Of a DNA stretch of 64,000 bases, positions 55,273 through 64,000 are shown piece by piece (positions within the stretch are counted from its first letter, which is position 1; every line of letters starts with the position of its first letter). The notes below the pieces were generated by a model. It saw only the letters and a list, made by a program, of their open reading frames with translations. It did no database searches and was not told where the DNA came from. Source of the stretch: Entoloma clypeatum (taxonomy: Eukaryota; Basidiomycota; Agaricomycetes; Agaricales; Entolomataceae); contig OY751491.1 in NCBI GenBank assembly GCA_963565915.1, positions 2,356,001-2,420,000 on the forward strand, read 5' to 3'. A program made the translations under genes and the position numbers.

Positions 55273-58200
55273 CTAGATCTCGACTTCCAGGTGAGATATG
55301 ATGTCGTCCGGGGTGTCCGTGAAATTCTCATATGGTTTAAATTCCAATCCTTCAAAGATGTTTGTGCATAAGCGCCGGGGTGCATTCGGGTTTAATTTAA
55401 AGAAGTCCTCCACCGCTTCCTTGGCATGTTCCAGGTGATCTTCAGGTTCCCACGTGTTGTGGTCCGGAGTCAGACCTTCCCATTGCACTAAATATTCCAG
55501 CTTTCCTCTCTTCAACCTTGAGTCAATAACTTTAGCAACATTGTACTCCTCTTCGCCATTGATAACTATGGTATTTGGTGCTTGCACCTTTTGCGATTTA
55601 AATAGTGGTTCCTTATATAATCGGACCCATGATACATTGATAACCAGGTGGATTTTCCACAACTTCGGCAATTTAAGTTCCACAGCATGTGACAAAATGA
55701 TTTTGGTTATGGTATAGGGTCCAATCCATCGTTCAGCAAGTTTCTTTAAGGGTCAGTTCAACTTCAGGTCTTTAGTCGATAAACAAACTTTGTTGCCAAC
55801 TTTGTAAATCAATGTATTACTTCTTTTCAAGTTTGCGTACTGTTCCATCTCCTCTCTTGCTTTTACTAATGCTGCCTCCGCTTCCTCATGGATTTTCTTC
55901 ATTTGCTCTGCGAATTCTTTGGCCAGTTCTGGCCTTTCTGCCCTCTGAGGTTCTACGCCCATCCTAGGGTTAAACCCATAATTTACATAGAACAGCAAAA
56001 ACTGAGTTGCCGTGTGAATTTTATTATTATAGGCAAACTCTGCGGTTGCCATCCATTTGGGCCAATCTGTTTGCCAATGGGAGATAAAGAATCTTAGATA
56101 TTGTTCCAACTCCTGGTTGATGTGTTCCGTCTGTCCATCTGTCTGCGGATGATATGCCGTTGATAATTTAGTTGCAATCCCCAATTTTTTATTTAGTTCC
56201 TTCATAAATATTGCCGCAAATTGTGGTCCACGATCTGACGTTAATGATTCTGGGAGTCCATGAAGTTTCCAGACTTCATCCCAATATAGTTTAGCTAAAC
56301 CTTCTGCTGAGACTTCATCGTGTGTTTTGATAAAGTGTGATTGCTTTGTCAATCTGCAAGCCACAACTAATACTGTGCTGTACCCCTGAGCTTCTGGGAG
56401 TCCTACTTCATCTGCGCGTAATGTTTTGGTATTGGTTTTCTTTAGTTCTTCCACTGCTTTTAACACCTGCTCGTCAAATTCCTTGGCATCCCTGATGTGT
56501 TTTAGTAATTTACTTTCTTCCCCATCAATAAGTATGTGTCCCCAATCCATTGCTCATAAATGGAAGTATTCTGGTTTCAATAATGTTACATCCTCATTGT
56601 CATTTTCCACCCCCTTTCTATGATTGACTCTTCTCGAAAGAGCGTCTGCCTTTTCCATTGAGGTGCCAGTCTTGTGTATTAATTTAAAGTTGAAATGTGT
56701 TAGATACAATGCCCAGTGTGCTTGTCTGTGATTAAGCTTTCGTCCCTGCATGAAGTACTCGAGGTTTTTATGATCAGTCCAGATCTCGACCTCATGTTTG
56801 GCTCCTTCAAGGTGGTGTCTCCATGCTTCCAGCACTCGAATTATGCCCAGCATTTCTTTATCGTGTACATCATAATTTCTTTCCACATCATTTAATCCTT
56901 TAGATAAAAAGGCACATGGCCTCCATTTCTCATCCTCACATTCCGTAAATAGAATCGCTCCCATGGCGAAGTCCGATGCGTCTGATTCTACTCTTAACTT
57001 CCGATCCGGATCGGGAGATACCAATATGGGTGCTTCCATAAATAATTTCTTTAGCACGTCGAACACTTCCTCCTGTTCTTCTTTCCAATTCCATATTATT
57101 TCTTTCCTTGTTAATTTATGTAGTGGCCCTGCCACTTTAGAGAAGTCTTTCACGAATCTTTGTAGAAATTTGCCAATCCTAGGAACGACTGGACTTCTTT
57201 GACTTTTGTTGGTCTCGGCCATCAAGTTGTTTGATAGCGTCTACTTTCGAAGGATCCATTCAAATTCCGTCTTTCCCAATAATTAACCCTAAGAACTCTA
57301 TTTCATCTCTGTCAAAGAAACATTTTCCCGGTTTTAAGAATAAGTCATTTTCCCATAATCTTTCTAGAATTTTCTCCACAATTTCACTGTGTCCTTTCTC
57401 TCCTTCAGTTGCTACCAATATGTCGTCAATATGGATGACTACATCTCCTTGATCAATCAGATCTCTAAATATGTCGTTCATCATAGCTTGAAAAGTGCTT
57501 GGAGAATTATTTAATCCAAAGAACATAACTGTGGGTTCAAAGGCTCCATCCGGGGTTGTGAATGCCGCCTTCCACTCGTCTCCTTCCTTGATGCGCACAT
57601 TGTTGTACCCCCATCTGAGATCCATCTTGGTGAACCTTTTCTTTCCTTTTAATTTATCAATCAATTCCAGAATCAACGGGAGTGGATAATTATTTCGGAC
57701 AGTCCAGCTATTGATGTGTCGGTAATCCTGTACCATTCATTTCTTTCCATCTTTTTTGGGTATAAAGAATACTGGCGAAGTTTGTGGTGACTTGGTAGGT
57801 CGAATATATCCTTTGCGTAATTGGTCATTTACAAACTCGGATACTTCTTTCCTTTCATCTGGTGACAAGGGATAGACTTTGGCCTTTTTTGGTACAAAAT
57901 CTGGCTTTAGATCTATGGCGTGATCCCATGGTTTCTGGACTGGCAACCTTTCCAACGCTTTCTTTTCAAAGACTGATAGATATTTGTGATATTTCCGGGG
58001 GACAACCTGTTCTGCTGGTACTTCATCTGAGGGTTCTCCCTTAGCTGCTCTGAGTATGTGGATTACTTCCTCCTCCACTTCTTCTTCATTTCTTTCTACT
58101 ACTTCTTCCATTCTTCCACCCCATCTGGTCCTTGCAGTTTTATTTAAATAATGTGTTCAATGCATGCCACATTCTTCTGGACATCTTGATAGTTTAATCT

Positions 58201-58836
58201 CTGCTTTTTCCCAATTGATTTCTGGATTATGGTGTTTCAGCCAGGTATGTCCAATGATGATTTTAGCTTTTCCTAGGTTGCATGCTTCAAACACTGCTAT
58301 CTCCATGTGTCCCTTATACCGCATAGCCATGACTGCTTCATGCGTGATCGAACCTCCTTGATTAAGCGTGCCATCAACGTTGTAGACCCAAATGGGGAAA
58401 GGTAATTCCCTTAATTTAATGTTGTTTCTTTTGGCGAAGTCCAGATTCCTGTTGCCCCTGAGTCTAATAATGCTTCAACATCAAATATGTGCTTGTCCTG
58501 CAACGTTTCCAGCGTGATTTTCATCATAAGCTCTTTTTCCAAAGAAGCGGATTGAATAAAAGATGGTTCCCCCATTGAGTCCATTTGCCTATTTAAGTTA
58601 TCTGATTCATCTGAACAGGGAATTAAGCATTCATCCGTAAGGGCCAAACCAAGCCTCGTTTCCGAGAACTCTCCAATGATATAGTTTACAAGTGTATCTA
58701 AGTCTGATTCATCTTTTTTTGGTTTTTCTCTCCTAGGTTTATCTAATAGTATTTTATTGTACATAACTGCTGCATCTGAAAGTTTCTGAAACCATGATTT
58801 TACAGTGTCCTTATGTATATAAGAGTCTATAGGCAA
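55273..58836 (-). pseudogene. gypsy-4 pol: protease, RT, RNase H, integrase, chromodomain
   Basis: Protease: FDVEALLDSGATGIWT. RT: KKDGKK, stop, [40 protein letters not shown]; the Tyr-x-Asp-Asp position reads [10 protein letters not shown]. RNase H: LRVESDASDFAMGAILF. Integrase: SLTSDRGPQFAAIFMKEL and HPQTDGQTEHINQELEQYL. Chromodomain: YNVAKVIDSRLKRGKLEYLV followed by QWEGLTPDHNTWEPEDHL. TGA stops lie at probable Arg codons after KKDGKK, GKDGI, PEYFHL and DLKLN. Because of a frameshift near 57225 the RT to RNase H link is damaged. It is a typical inactive chromovirus. Confidence 0.88.
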
Positions 58837-58871
58837 TTTTTTGTAACAATTTGTCAGAGCCAGCGGGGGAA

Positions 58872-59396
58872 TTACTGGTTGACGTTCACAAAACCCTGCT
58901 GTCCTGCAGCTTGTCCATTGGGATTCAGTGCAGGCGCGCTATTCACACCCATTTGTCTATTTGTGGCTTGACATGCTTGACACCTTGCCATTATCTGTCG
59001 TACAATCTCTTCTTCCTCATGTTCATCAATCTGTTCGATCATTGCTGCTTGCACCCTGCGCTGCGGCTGCCTGAAATCTCGGGCGAAATGCCCCTGTCCA
59101 CCACAGTTATAGCAATTACCAGGAGCTCGTCGCTGGTTTCTGTCGACATTCATCACGTTCGGATCACGTCGTTGTTGCTGCTGACCGTTTTGCTGGGGAT
59201 GGTACCCCCCATTCTGTTGTTGCCCAAAGGGCCTTCCAAAATTATTCTGGCCTTGCAGCTGCGGTGCTTGCTGATTCTGGGGGTTAGGCGAAAAAAAATC
59301 TGAAAAGAAAACCCAAAGAACAATCTGTCTACCCAGGCAGTCGGGATGCCCGAATGGAGGAAGATCTGGGAAAGATGAAGTCCACGTGGTCAACAC
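58872..59396 (-). pseudogene. gypsy-4 gag C-terminus with CCHC knuckle
   Basis: Gln/Asn/Pro-rich sequence (FGRPFGQQQNGGYHPQQNGQ) followed by a zinc knuckle CYNCGGQGHFARD, then a run of Gln and Glu. The N-terminal gag domain is not visible upstream, so the region between here and the LTR is deleted or replaced. Confidence 0.7.
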
Positions 59397-59704
59397 CCCT
59401 ACACACGCTGGACTGGTCGAATTGAGCTGTCAAGGAGTCAGGGCCTGGAACACCTGTTGCAAACTAGATGTGTACGGTCTTCTCTTCCAAACCGTCACAC
59501 ACACCAGCAACTTTCCTGAAGGTTAGATGTGTCAGCCTTTGGTCACCTCGACACAGGACAGGCTCAACATTTTCCTATGTGTCTCGAATGGCAATGCTAG
59601 TTATAGTGGATGCACCAAGCATTTCTCTTCTTATTGAAACAGCGAGGTTGAAATGGAGGAAAGGGAAGTGAGTTTTGGGTGGGCAAGTTTAGAGCTTGTT
59701 CTTC

Positions 59705-60495
59705 TGTTGAGGTGACGCTAAGTCAAACAACATCGTGAGCCCAAACTTAGGAACTTAGAGTGAGGAACGTGGAAGGATGAAGAATGGGCTGTATTGCCAA
59801 GAGACCCAGCGGGAATCTCAAGAGAACAAGCTATCAAATACAAGTGAAAGTACCCTACTTATATATGTAAATACCATGAGGCTTCATTGATAGTGTTTGA
59901 AAGTCCAGTCCAGTCCGGTTTTTTGCCCAAAAAATTAAGAACCTAGAACCAAGACTGGTTGAGTGGTTTCTCCAAAAAACTGAAACCAGGACTGGACTGG
60001 TCAAAGACTGGTGAACCAGTCTTTCTCTTCTCAAAAAAGGGAACCAGGACTGGTTCAAACTGGTTTAAACTGGTCATTTTCCAATTTATTAAAACTATTT
60101 CAATTTGATGAACAAAATATATGTGAACCTATATGAATCTGTGTGAACCTATGACCAGTTTACATTTTTTGAGTCTCAAATCAAGACTGGTGTTGAACCA
60201 GTTTTCTTTTTTTCCAAAATTTGAAGAACCTGAGACTGGTCAATCCTCAAAAATCTGAAACTTGAGACTGCAGTCCAGTCTCTCACCAGTCTTTACCAGT
60301 CTGGTTCTGGTTCAGTTCTAGGTCTTTGAGACTGGACTTCAAAACACTATTTGTTGAGGCAGTGTCATGCTGCGCGACTCCAGATCCTTCACATCCTGCT
60401 GCATGATAATGATAAGATGTCCTCATGTACGATATGATGTAGATAAGATAAGATTAAAATAAGATAAGATAAAGTGAAAAGTGAAAATATGATTA
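59705..60495 (-). repeat. gypsy-4 5' LTR, interrupted by a hAT MITE
   Basis: LTR sequence covers 59705-59890 and resumes at 60358 with GGCAGTGTCATGCTGCGC. It loses its last bases at the border of the Tc1/mariner remnant. Confidence 0.8.
59891..60349. mobile_element. hAT-type MITE (459 bp)
   Basis: Terminal inverted repeats TAGTGTTTGAAAGTCCAGTC and its counterpart at the right (ACTGGACTTCAAAACACTA). The 8-bp target duplication reads TTCATTGA on the left and TTTGTTGA on the right; the intact LTR copy has TTCGTTGA. Subterminal ACTGGT/ACCAGT repeats fill the element. It shares the ends and the CGGTTTTTTGCC block with the larger element at 26017-28695. Confidence 0.85.
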
Positions 60496-60497
60496 TA

Positions 60498-61225
60498 CAG
60501 TGCCTCACAAAACTGATTCAATGTTTGTTGCTTTTTGAATACCTTCAAGATAACTCTGCAAAGGATACCAATTGAATTAAACCTTTGGTATATAATTGAA
60601 AGCCCTACTTCAGGGCTTTCAGAATATAAAGGAATCATATGATTTAGATCAGAATCCATGGAGATATGATTAAATTAAATCAGCAACTCATTGAATCAGT
60701 TTTGTGAGTACCTATGACAATTATCAGAATCAAATGCTTCACTGGTTGTATGGTAACCAGTTGTCATGACTTACTGATGGAACTTGAATAGAACCCTGAT
60801 GGGTTGTCAAGGAAAGTTGTATAAGAAGAATCCAACCTCAACAGCCTTCATAATTAATCCTGCGCCCTATCTCCTCTTTCCACAAGGAAAACATTCTTTC
60901 TCTGGCCTCCAATGGTCACTCCACTTGTCATATTGCCTCTAACCTGGGTGTCAGCCAACCAACTGTCTCCAGAGTGCTTCAGAATCTTCTTCCTCATCAC
61001 AATCTCTCTTCTGGTGGTCGTCCATCCAAGCTTTCTTCCACCAACACACGAGGCATACTTTCACAAATCACCTCAGGGAATTACATAATTATTGCAGATT
61101 CCAAGAGTCCTGAAGCAGGGCTTTTAACCAGGTACCAATACCTTCTTTTGATTGGCATTATTTGCAAAGTTATTTTGAAGGTATTCACAAAGTAGCAAAC
61201 ATTGAATCAGTTTTGTGAGGCACTG
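60498..61225 (+). mobile_element. Tc1/mariner remnant with long inverted repeats
   Basis: Starts CAGTGCCTCACAAAACTGAT and ends with its reverse complement; the similarity extends inward more than 100 bp. TA dinucleotides flank both ends (60496-60497 and 61226-61227). The interior encodes only a helix-turn-helix piece of a Tc1-type transposase on plus (around 60900-61070: SNLGVSQPTVSRVLQNLLPH, SSGGRPSKLSSTNTRGI). The DDE catalytic domain is missing, so it is non-autonomous. Confidence 0.85.
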
Positions 61226-61476
61226 TACTTGAGAACGTGTTGATTTTCGCGCATTTTGAGATTTTCCAGAGAGTCGGCAGCATCCGCAATGGGGTCAATG
61301 ACCCCGAATTCCATGCGGAGTGTGCAGAGGAATGCGGACCAATCTTTGTACCAGTCTGGGGGGTTGTCTGGGTCCGGTTCAATGATGAAATGCTCGAAAT
61401 AATCAAGAGCTGTGCCTCGGAGGAAAGAGATGGCGAGAGTCATACCATACCTGTAGTTCCTCAGTTTGAATATCAA
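61207..61476 (-). pseudogene. gypsy-2-family gag fragment
   Basis: Reads MTLAISFLRGTALDYFEHFI and DSLENLKMRENQHVLKYS, nearly identical to gypsy-2 gag. It retains Arg (CGA) where gypsy-1 and gypsy-2 have TGA, which makes it a useful reference. Confidence 0.8.
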
Positions 61477-61600
61477 CCAAGTTCACTCCTCTACTCTCAG
61501 TTCATGCCAGAGATCCTCGCCGTGGTACAATACGCTGATGACATCCTCATCTTCTGCTCTTCCTCCATTGTTACCCTTCGACGAGCTCAGTACTGTGTCT
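61477..61600 (+). other. Short reverse-transcriptase-like fragment
   Basis: The plus strand reads FMPEILAVVQYADDILIFCS, with the Tyr-Ala-Asp-Asp core typical of LINE-type reverse transcriptases. The fragment is too short to classify. Confidence 0.4.
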
Positions 61601-61869
61601 GAGTCACAACTCTGACGTCGTCCAACCACTTCCATGTCAGTGTGTCTCTCACTGAGATCCCTCCTCTGACCTCCACACCTCCGACCTCTCCTCTGACCTC
61701 CTGAAATTGGGACACCTTATTCAACAAACGGCGGCGCAACACATACATTGAAGCCACGTCCCTCCCCTTTGTCGTTCCTCCGCATTTCTGGAGTTTCCAC
61801 TCTGGTCTCAGTCCTATGTCCGACCTCCGATGGACTCCGACGAAGCTCCAACGTTTCACCTACTTAACA
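61600..61869 (+). repeat. LTR-B fragment in reverse orientation to 44393
   Basis: Ends CGTTTCACCTACTTAACA at 61869 and contains CCTGAAATTGGGACACC, the reverse complement of the LTR sequence at 44393-44568. Confidence 0.7.
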
Positions 61870-63231
61870 GTATATCACAACCTGATAGTATTACACACAT
61901 GCCGCAGTACCCCCCCTTTGACAGGTCTCCAAGCCTGGAGTTTGCTTTCCCCCACACAGTGCCAATATAGGTTGAGATAATTCCTGTTCGCACTTTATCA
62001 AAAAAGGTCCCTCCGATGAGATACTGTTCATCAGTGGCCATCACTCCGTTCTCTGTCATCAGTACGCATCCCACCTATCGCTCCAACCTCCCATGCACCT
62101 TTCCCTGTTGCCCCAACATCCCACACCCTGCTCCCTACATCTCGCCTGCCTTCCGGATCTCCCATGCCCTGTCCTTCCACAGGAATGCATCCGTCTGATC
62201 CCATGTGCGTTTCACTGTGACCCCGACTCCTACATCCCACCTGTCTTCCAGCCCCCTCTCTCCCCCCACCCTGTCCTTCCACGGGAATGCATCTGCCTGA
62301 TCCACCCGCCATCAAACGCCTCCACATTCCCCCTGCACATTGCACCTCTTGCACTGCTATCTGCCCTCCTCTCCCTCCTCCCAATGTGCGCCGGCCTACG
62401 AAAGGGTGTCCAAGCTGTCATCTCTGCCCACTTCCTCCCACAAAATGGTGCCAATCCTCCCACGGCCCTCTCCCTCACCATGAAGAAAGCCCGTGCGGCC
62501 CCCTGACCAGCGGATCCACTTTAACACCTCTCCTGATGAAACAAATTCACGTTTCCTACCGGCAATCAAGGCAAAGCCTCCCCAACGACTCGGATGTGGT
62601 GGCGACTTCCTCCCATCAAATCCGCACCAACACCAGTCATCAAAACACCTCTCACGTCCAATTCTCCCATCAAATCCACACCAACACCGCCACATTTGCA
62701 TCATCTTCTCGGTCGCCTCTCTTGCTCCAATCCAACCTCTTCTTCTGCCCATGAAGTATCTTCTACTCATTGGATTGTCCTCTTGCATTTTCTCCTTGGA
62801 GCTTTGAGTAAGTTCTTTGTTGCTCTGTACTATGAACGATTGCCCTGAGTCAACATCACCATCAGTACCTCAACAACAGCACTGATGACATGCACAAATA
62901 TCGAGCTAAGGGCCATATTTCATTTCTCTCCACACATGCTGGCATGCCGGCGGCTTTGAATTCTACACGGCACGTTCATTCACCTCACATATACCTCCCC
63001 TTGAAGGCCTTGAATCTCCAATGTAGCCCCTCCATTTTATTTTGTAATGTTGAATGGATGATTTTTACAATGTAAGTTGCATAGCAATCAACAGAATCTC
63101 TAAGTGATGGTAGCACTACTCTTCTTCTTCCAAGACACCCCCTTATCCTTGCGTGGCTTGCGCACTTTCCTGATCACTGGGATGAGTCCTCCCTGCTCAC
63201 CACTAACTCCCATGGTATTAATGGTCAACAG
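61870..63231. other. Non-coding or degenerate stretch
   Basis: Pyrimidine-rich, with Pro/Ser/Leu/Cys-rich open frames in several frames (for example 62093-62506) and no recognisable domain. It contains short tandem similarities (TGCATC...CCACGGGAATGCATC) but no clear element ends. Confidence 0.45.
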
Positions 63232-63729
63232 TGTCACGTAGCGTGTTTCTCAATGTCGGAAAACATCGGACGAGTTGGAGCGGAGTAGCGGAGGAGCAGA
63301 ATGTGGTAAGTGCGACATTGGCAGAAAGGACCTGGCTTCAACTTGTGCATTGCGCCCCACTCTTTGACGTGGTCCTCAATTTTGGATTGGCGGATGTTGG
63401 ATGAGCGGAGGTGACGGAGAGAATGCTCAAAGGTAAGTAGAGACGGATGCGAATGAGGTATAACGTATGATATTTGAACTGAGGTTCTATGACAGGTTTG
63501 TACACTACTATAAGTGATGTGCAGATATTGGAGTTGACCATCGGAACATTCGGAGTACGGAGAGTAGCAAATGAAAAGTGAACAACATATGTCTACTTGT
63601 AAGTATGGTTGAGATGTTACGTAGTAGAAGTATATTCAATATAAATAGAATGTTGTTGGAGCAGATGTCGGAGCGGATGAAATGTCGGAGTCGTCGGATA
63701 AGTCGGATGTGAATCGTATGGTTATGACA
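63232..63729 (-). repeat. LTR of gypsy-5 (LTR-E, 498 bp)
   Basis: Starts TGTCACGTAGCG and ends GGTTATGACA (TG...CA). It is followed by GTATTTCCCTCTTAGGGCCG, the reverse complement of the polypurine tract and 3' end seen in gypsy-1. This orients gypsy-5 on minus with its 3' LTR here; the rest lies beyond the window. Confidence 0.75.
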
Positions 63730-63860
63730 GTATTTCCCTCTTAGGGCCGAACCCTGAGGCCCAGATGAGGTAATCCACATGACCATTGGTTGAAAAGCTT
63801 TGTGCGTGATCTTTCTCTCTTGTCACCCAACCACAACATCTATCCCGACGCCTATCCGTT

Positions 63861-64000
63861 ATGTCCGCTGAGAACTCACCCCTCGCCGCTCTTCGTGCTG
63901 AAAGGGAGCGCCAGAAGAAGGTCACCGAAGAGTTGGAGAGGAAGCTGCAGGAGGCAGAGGAGCGCGTGAAGGAAGATGCAGAGCGCGCGGAGGCGAAGAG
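63861..64000 (+). CDS. Start of a second antisense coiled-coil gene, in gypsy-5
   Basis: Open to the window end. It reads MSAENSPLAALRAERERQKK and continues as a Glu/Arg/Lys-rich coiled coil. The position (131 bp from the LTR edge, opposite strand to the element) and the MSA start match the antisense gene of gypsy-1 (166 bp from its LTR). The cysteine cluster, if present, would lie outside the window. Confidence 0.6.
   Translation, partial: MSAENSPLAALRAERERQKKVTEELERKLQEAEERVKEDAERAEAK

Larger units (their letters stand above)
54949..60495 (-). mobile_element. Ty3/gypsy chromovirus gypsy-4
   Basis: LTRs at 54949-55261 (TGTTGAGG...CATAACA) and from 59705; the second is split by a hAT MITE and cut short before the mariner remnant. 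Minus-strand order is gag knuckle, protease, RT, RNase H, integrase, chromodomain, then a purine-rich tract (minus AAAGGGGGTAA) next to the left LTR. Frames are broken by TGA at Arg positions and at least one frameshift (about 57225). Confidence 0.88.

Noticed and set aside
62031..62800. Pro/Cys/His-rich and Gly-rich open frames on both strands
   Set aside because: Low-complexity pyrimidine-rich DNA gives open frames in all directions; no conserved motif.

Overview
The window looks like nuclear DNA of a filamentous basidiomycete, most likely an agaricomycete. The evidence is many short introns (48-67 bp) with fungal splice signals, fungal orthologues (Furry/Mor2-type morphogenesis protein, MLH1, B-type cyclin, OLE1-type desaturase with a C-terminal cytochrome b5 domain), an SRA-domain gene, and a TET/JBP-like dioxygenase of the kind that is expanded in agaricomycetes. 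The species was not determined.

The window has two halves. Bases 1 to about 25.9 kb are a gene island. In order it holds: the 3' part of a Furry/Mor2/Tao3 gene (+), MLH1 (-), a small spliced CBS-domain gene (+) that shares a divergent promoter with MLH1, an orphan 7TM/GPCR-like gene (-), a decayed PTEN-type phosphatase (+), an SRA/YDG-domain gene (-), a B-type cyclin (+), the acyl-CoA delta-9 desaturase (+), a broken Upf1/Sen1-type helicase (-) and a hypothetical gene (-). Two of these genes appear to use GC-AG introns with the donor AG|GCAAGT.

Bases about 25.96 kb to 64 kb are a nested transposon graveyard. The order of events can be read from it. A chromovirus-type Ty3/gypsy element (gypsy-2, minus) lost its 3' half. 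A second chromovirus (gypsy-1, plus, LTRs 28714-29197 and 41092-41602) inserted into the remnant. A non-autonomous hAT (26017-28695, 8-bp target duplication) inserted into the left LTR piece. A young, apparently intact Ty1/copia (30373-36155, 310-bp LTRs that look identical, 5-bp duplication) inserted into the gypsy-1 gag zinc knuckle. Further right are gypsy-3 (LTR and gag), a repeat-bounded element coding a Gly/Tyr-repeat protein, a broken TET/JBP-like dioxygenase, a duplicated PD-(D/E)XK-nuclease-like gene, gypsy-4 (minus) carrying a hAT MITE and abutting a Tc1/mariner remnant, and the end of gypsy-5 (minus).

Two themes stand out. First, gypsy-1 carries, antisense between its chromodomain and 3' LTR, a spliced 303-codon gene for an N-terminal coiled coil followed by a textbook Zn(II)2Cys6 cysteine spacing; gypsy-5 starts an equivalent antisense gene at the same place. 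Second, the old retroelements carry a strong CpG-transition signature: 13 of 15 gypsy-1 LTR substitutions are CpG transitions, the seven nonsense codons inside its otherwise unshifted pol frame are all TGA at Arg positions, and target duplications have decayed at CpG. This fits 5-methylcytosine silencing, in a window that also encodes a candidate methyl-DNA reader (SRA) and the relic of a candidate 5mC oxidase (TET/JBP).
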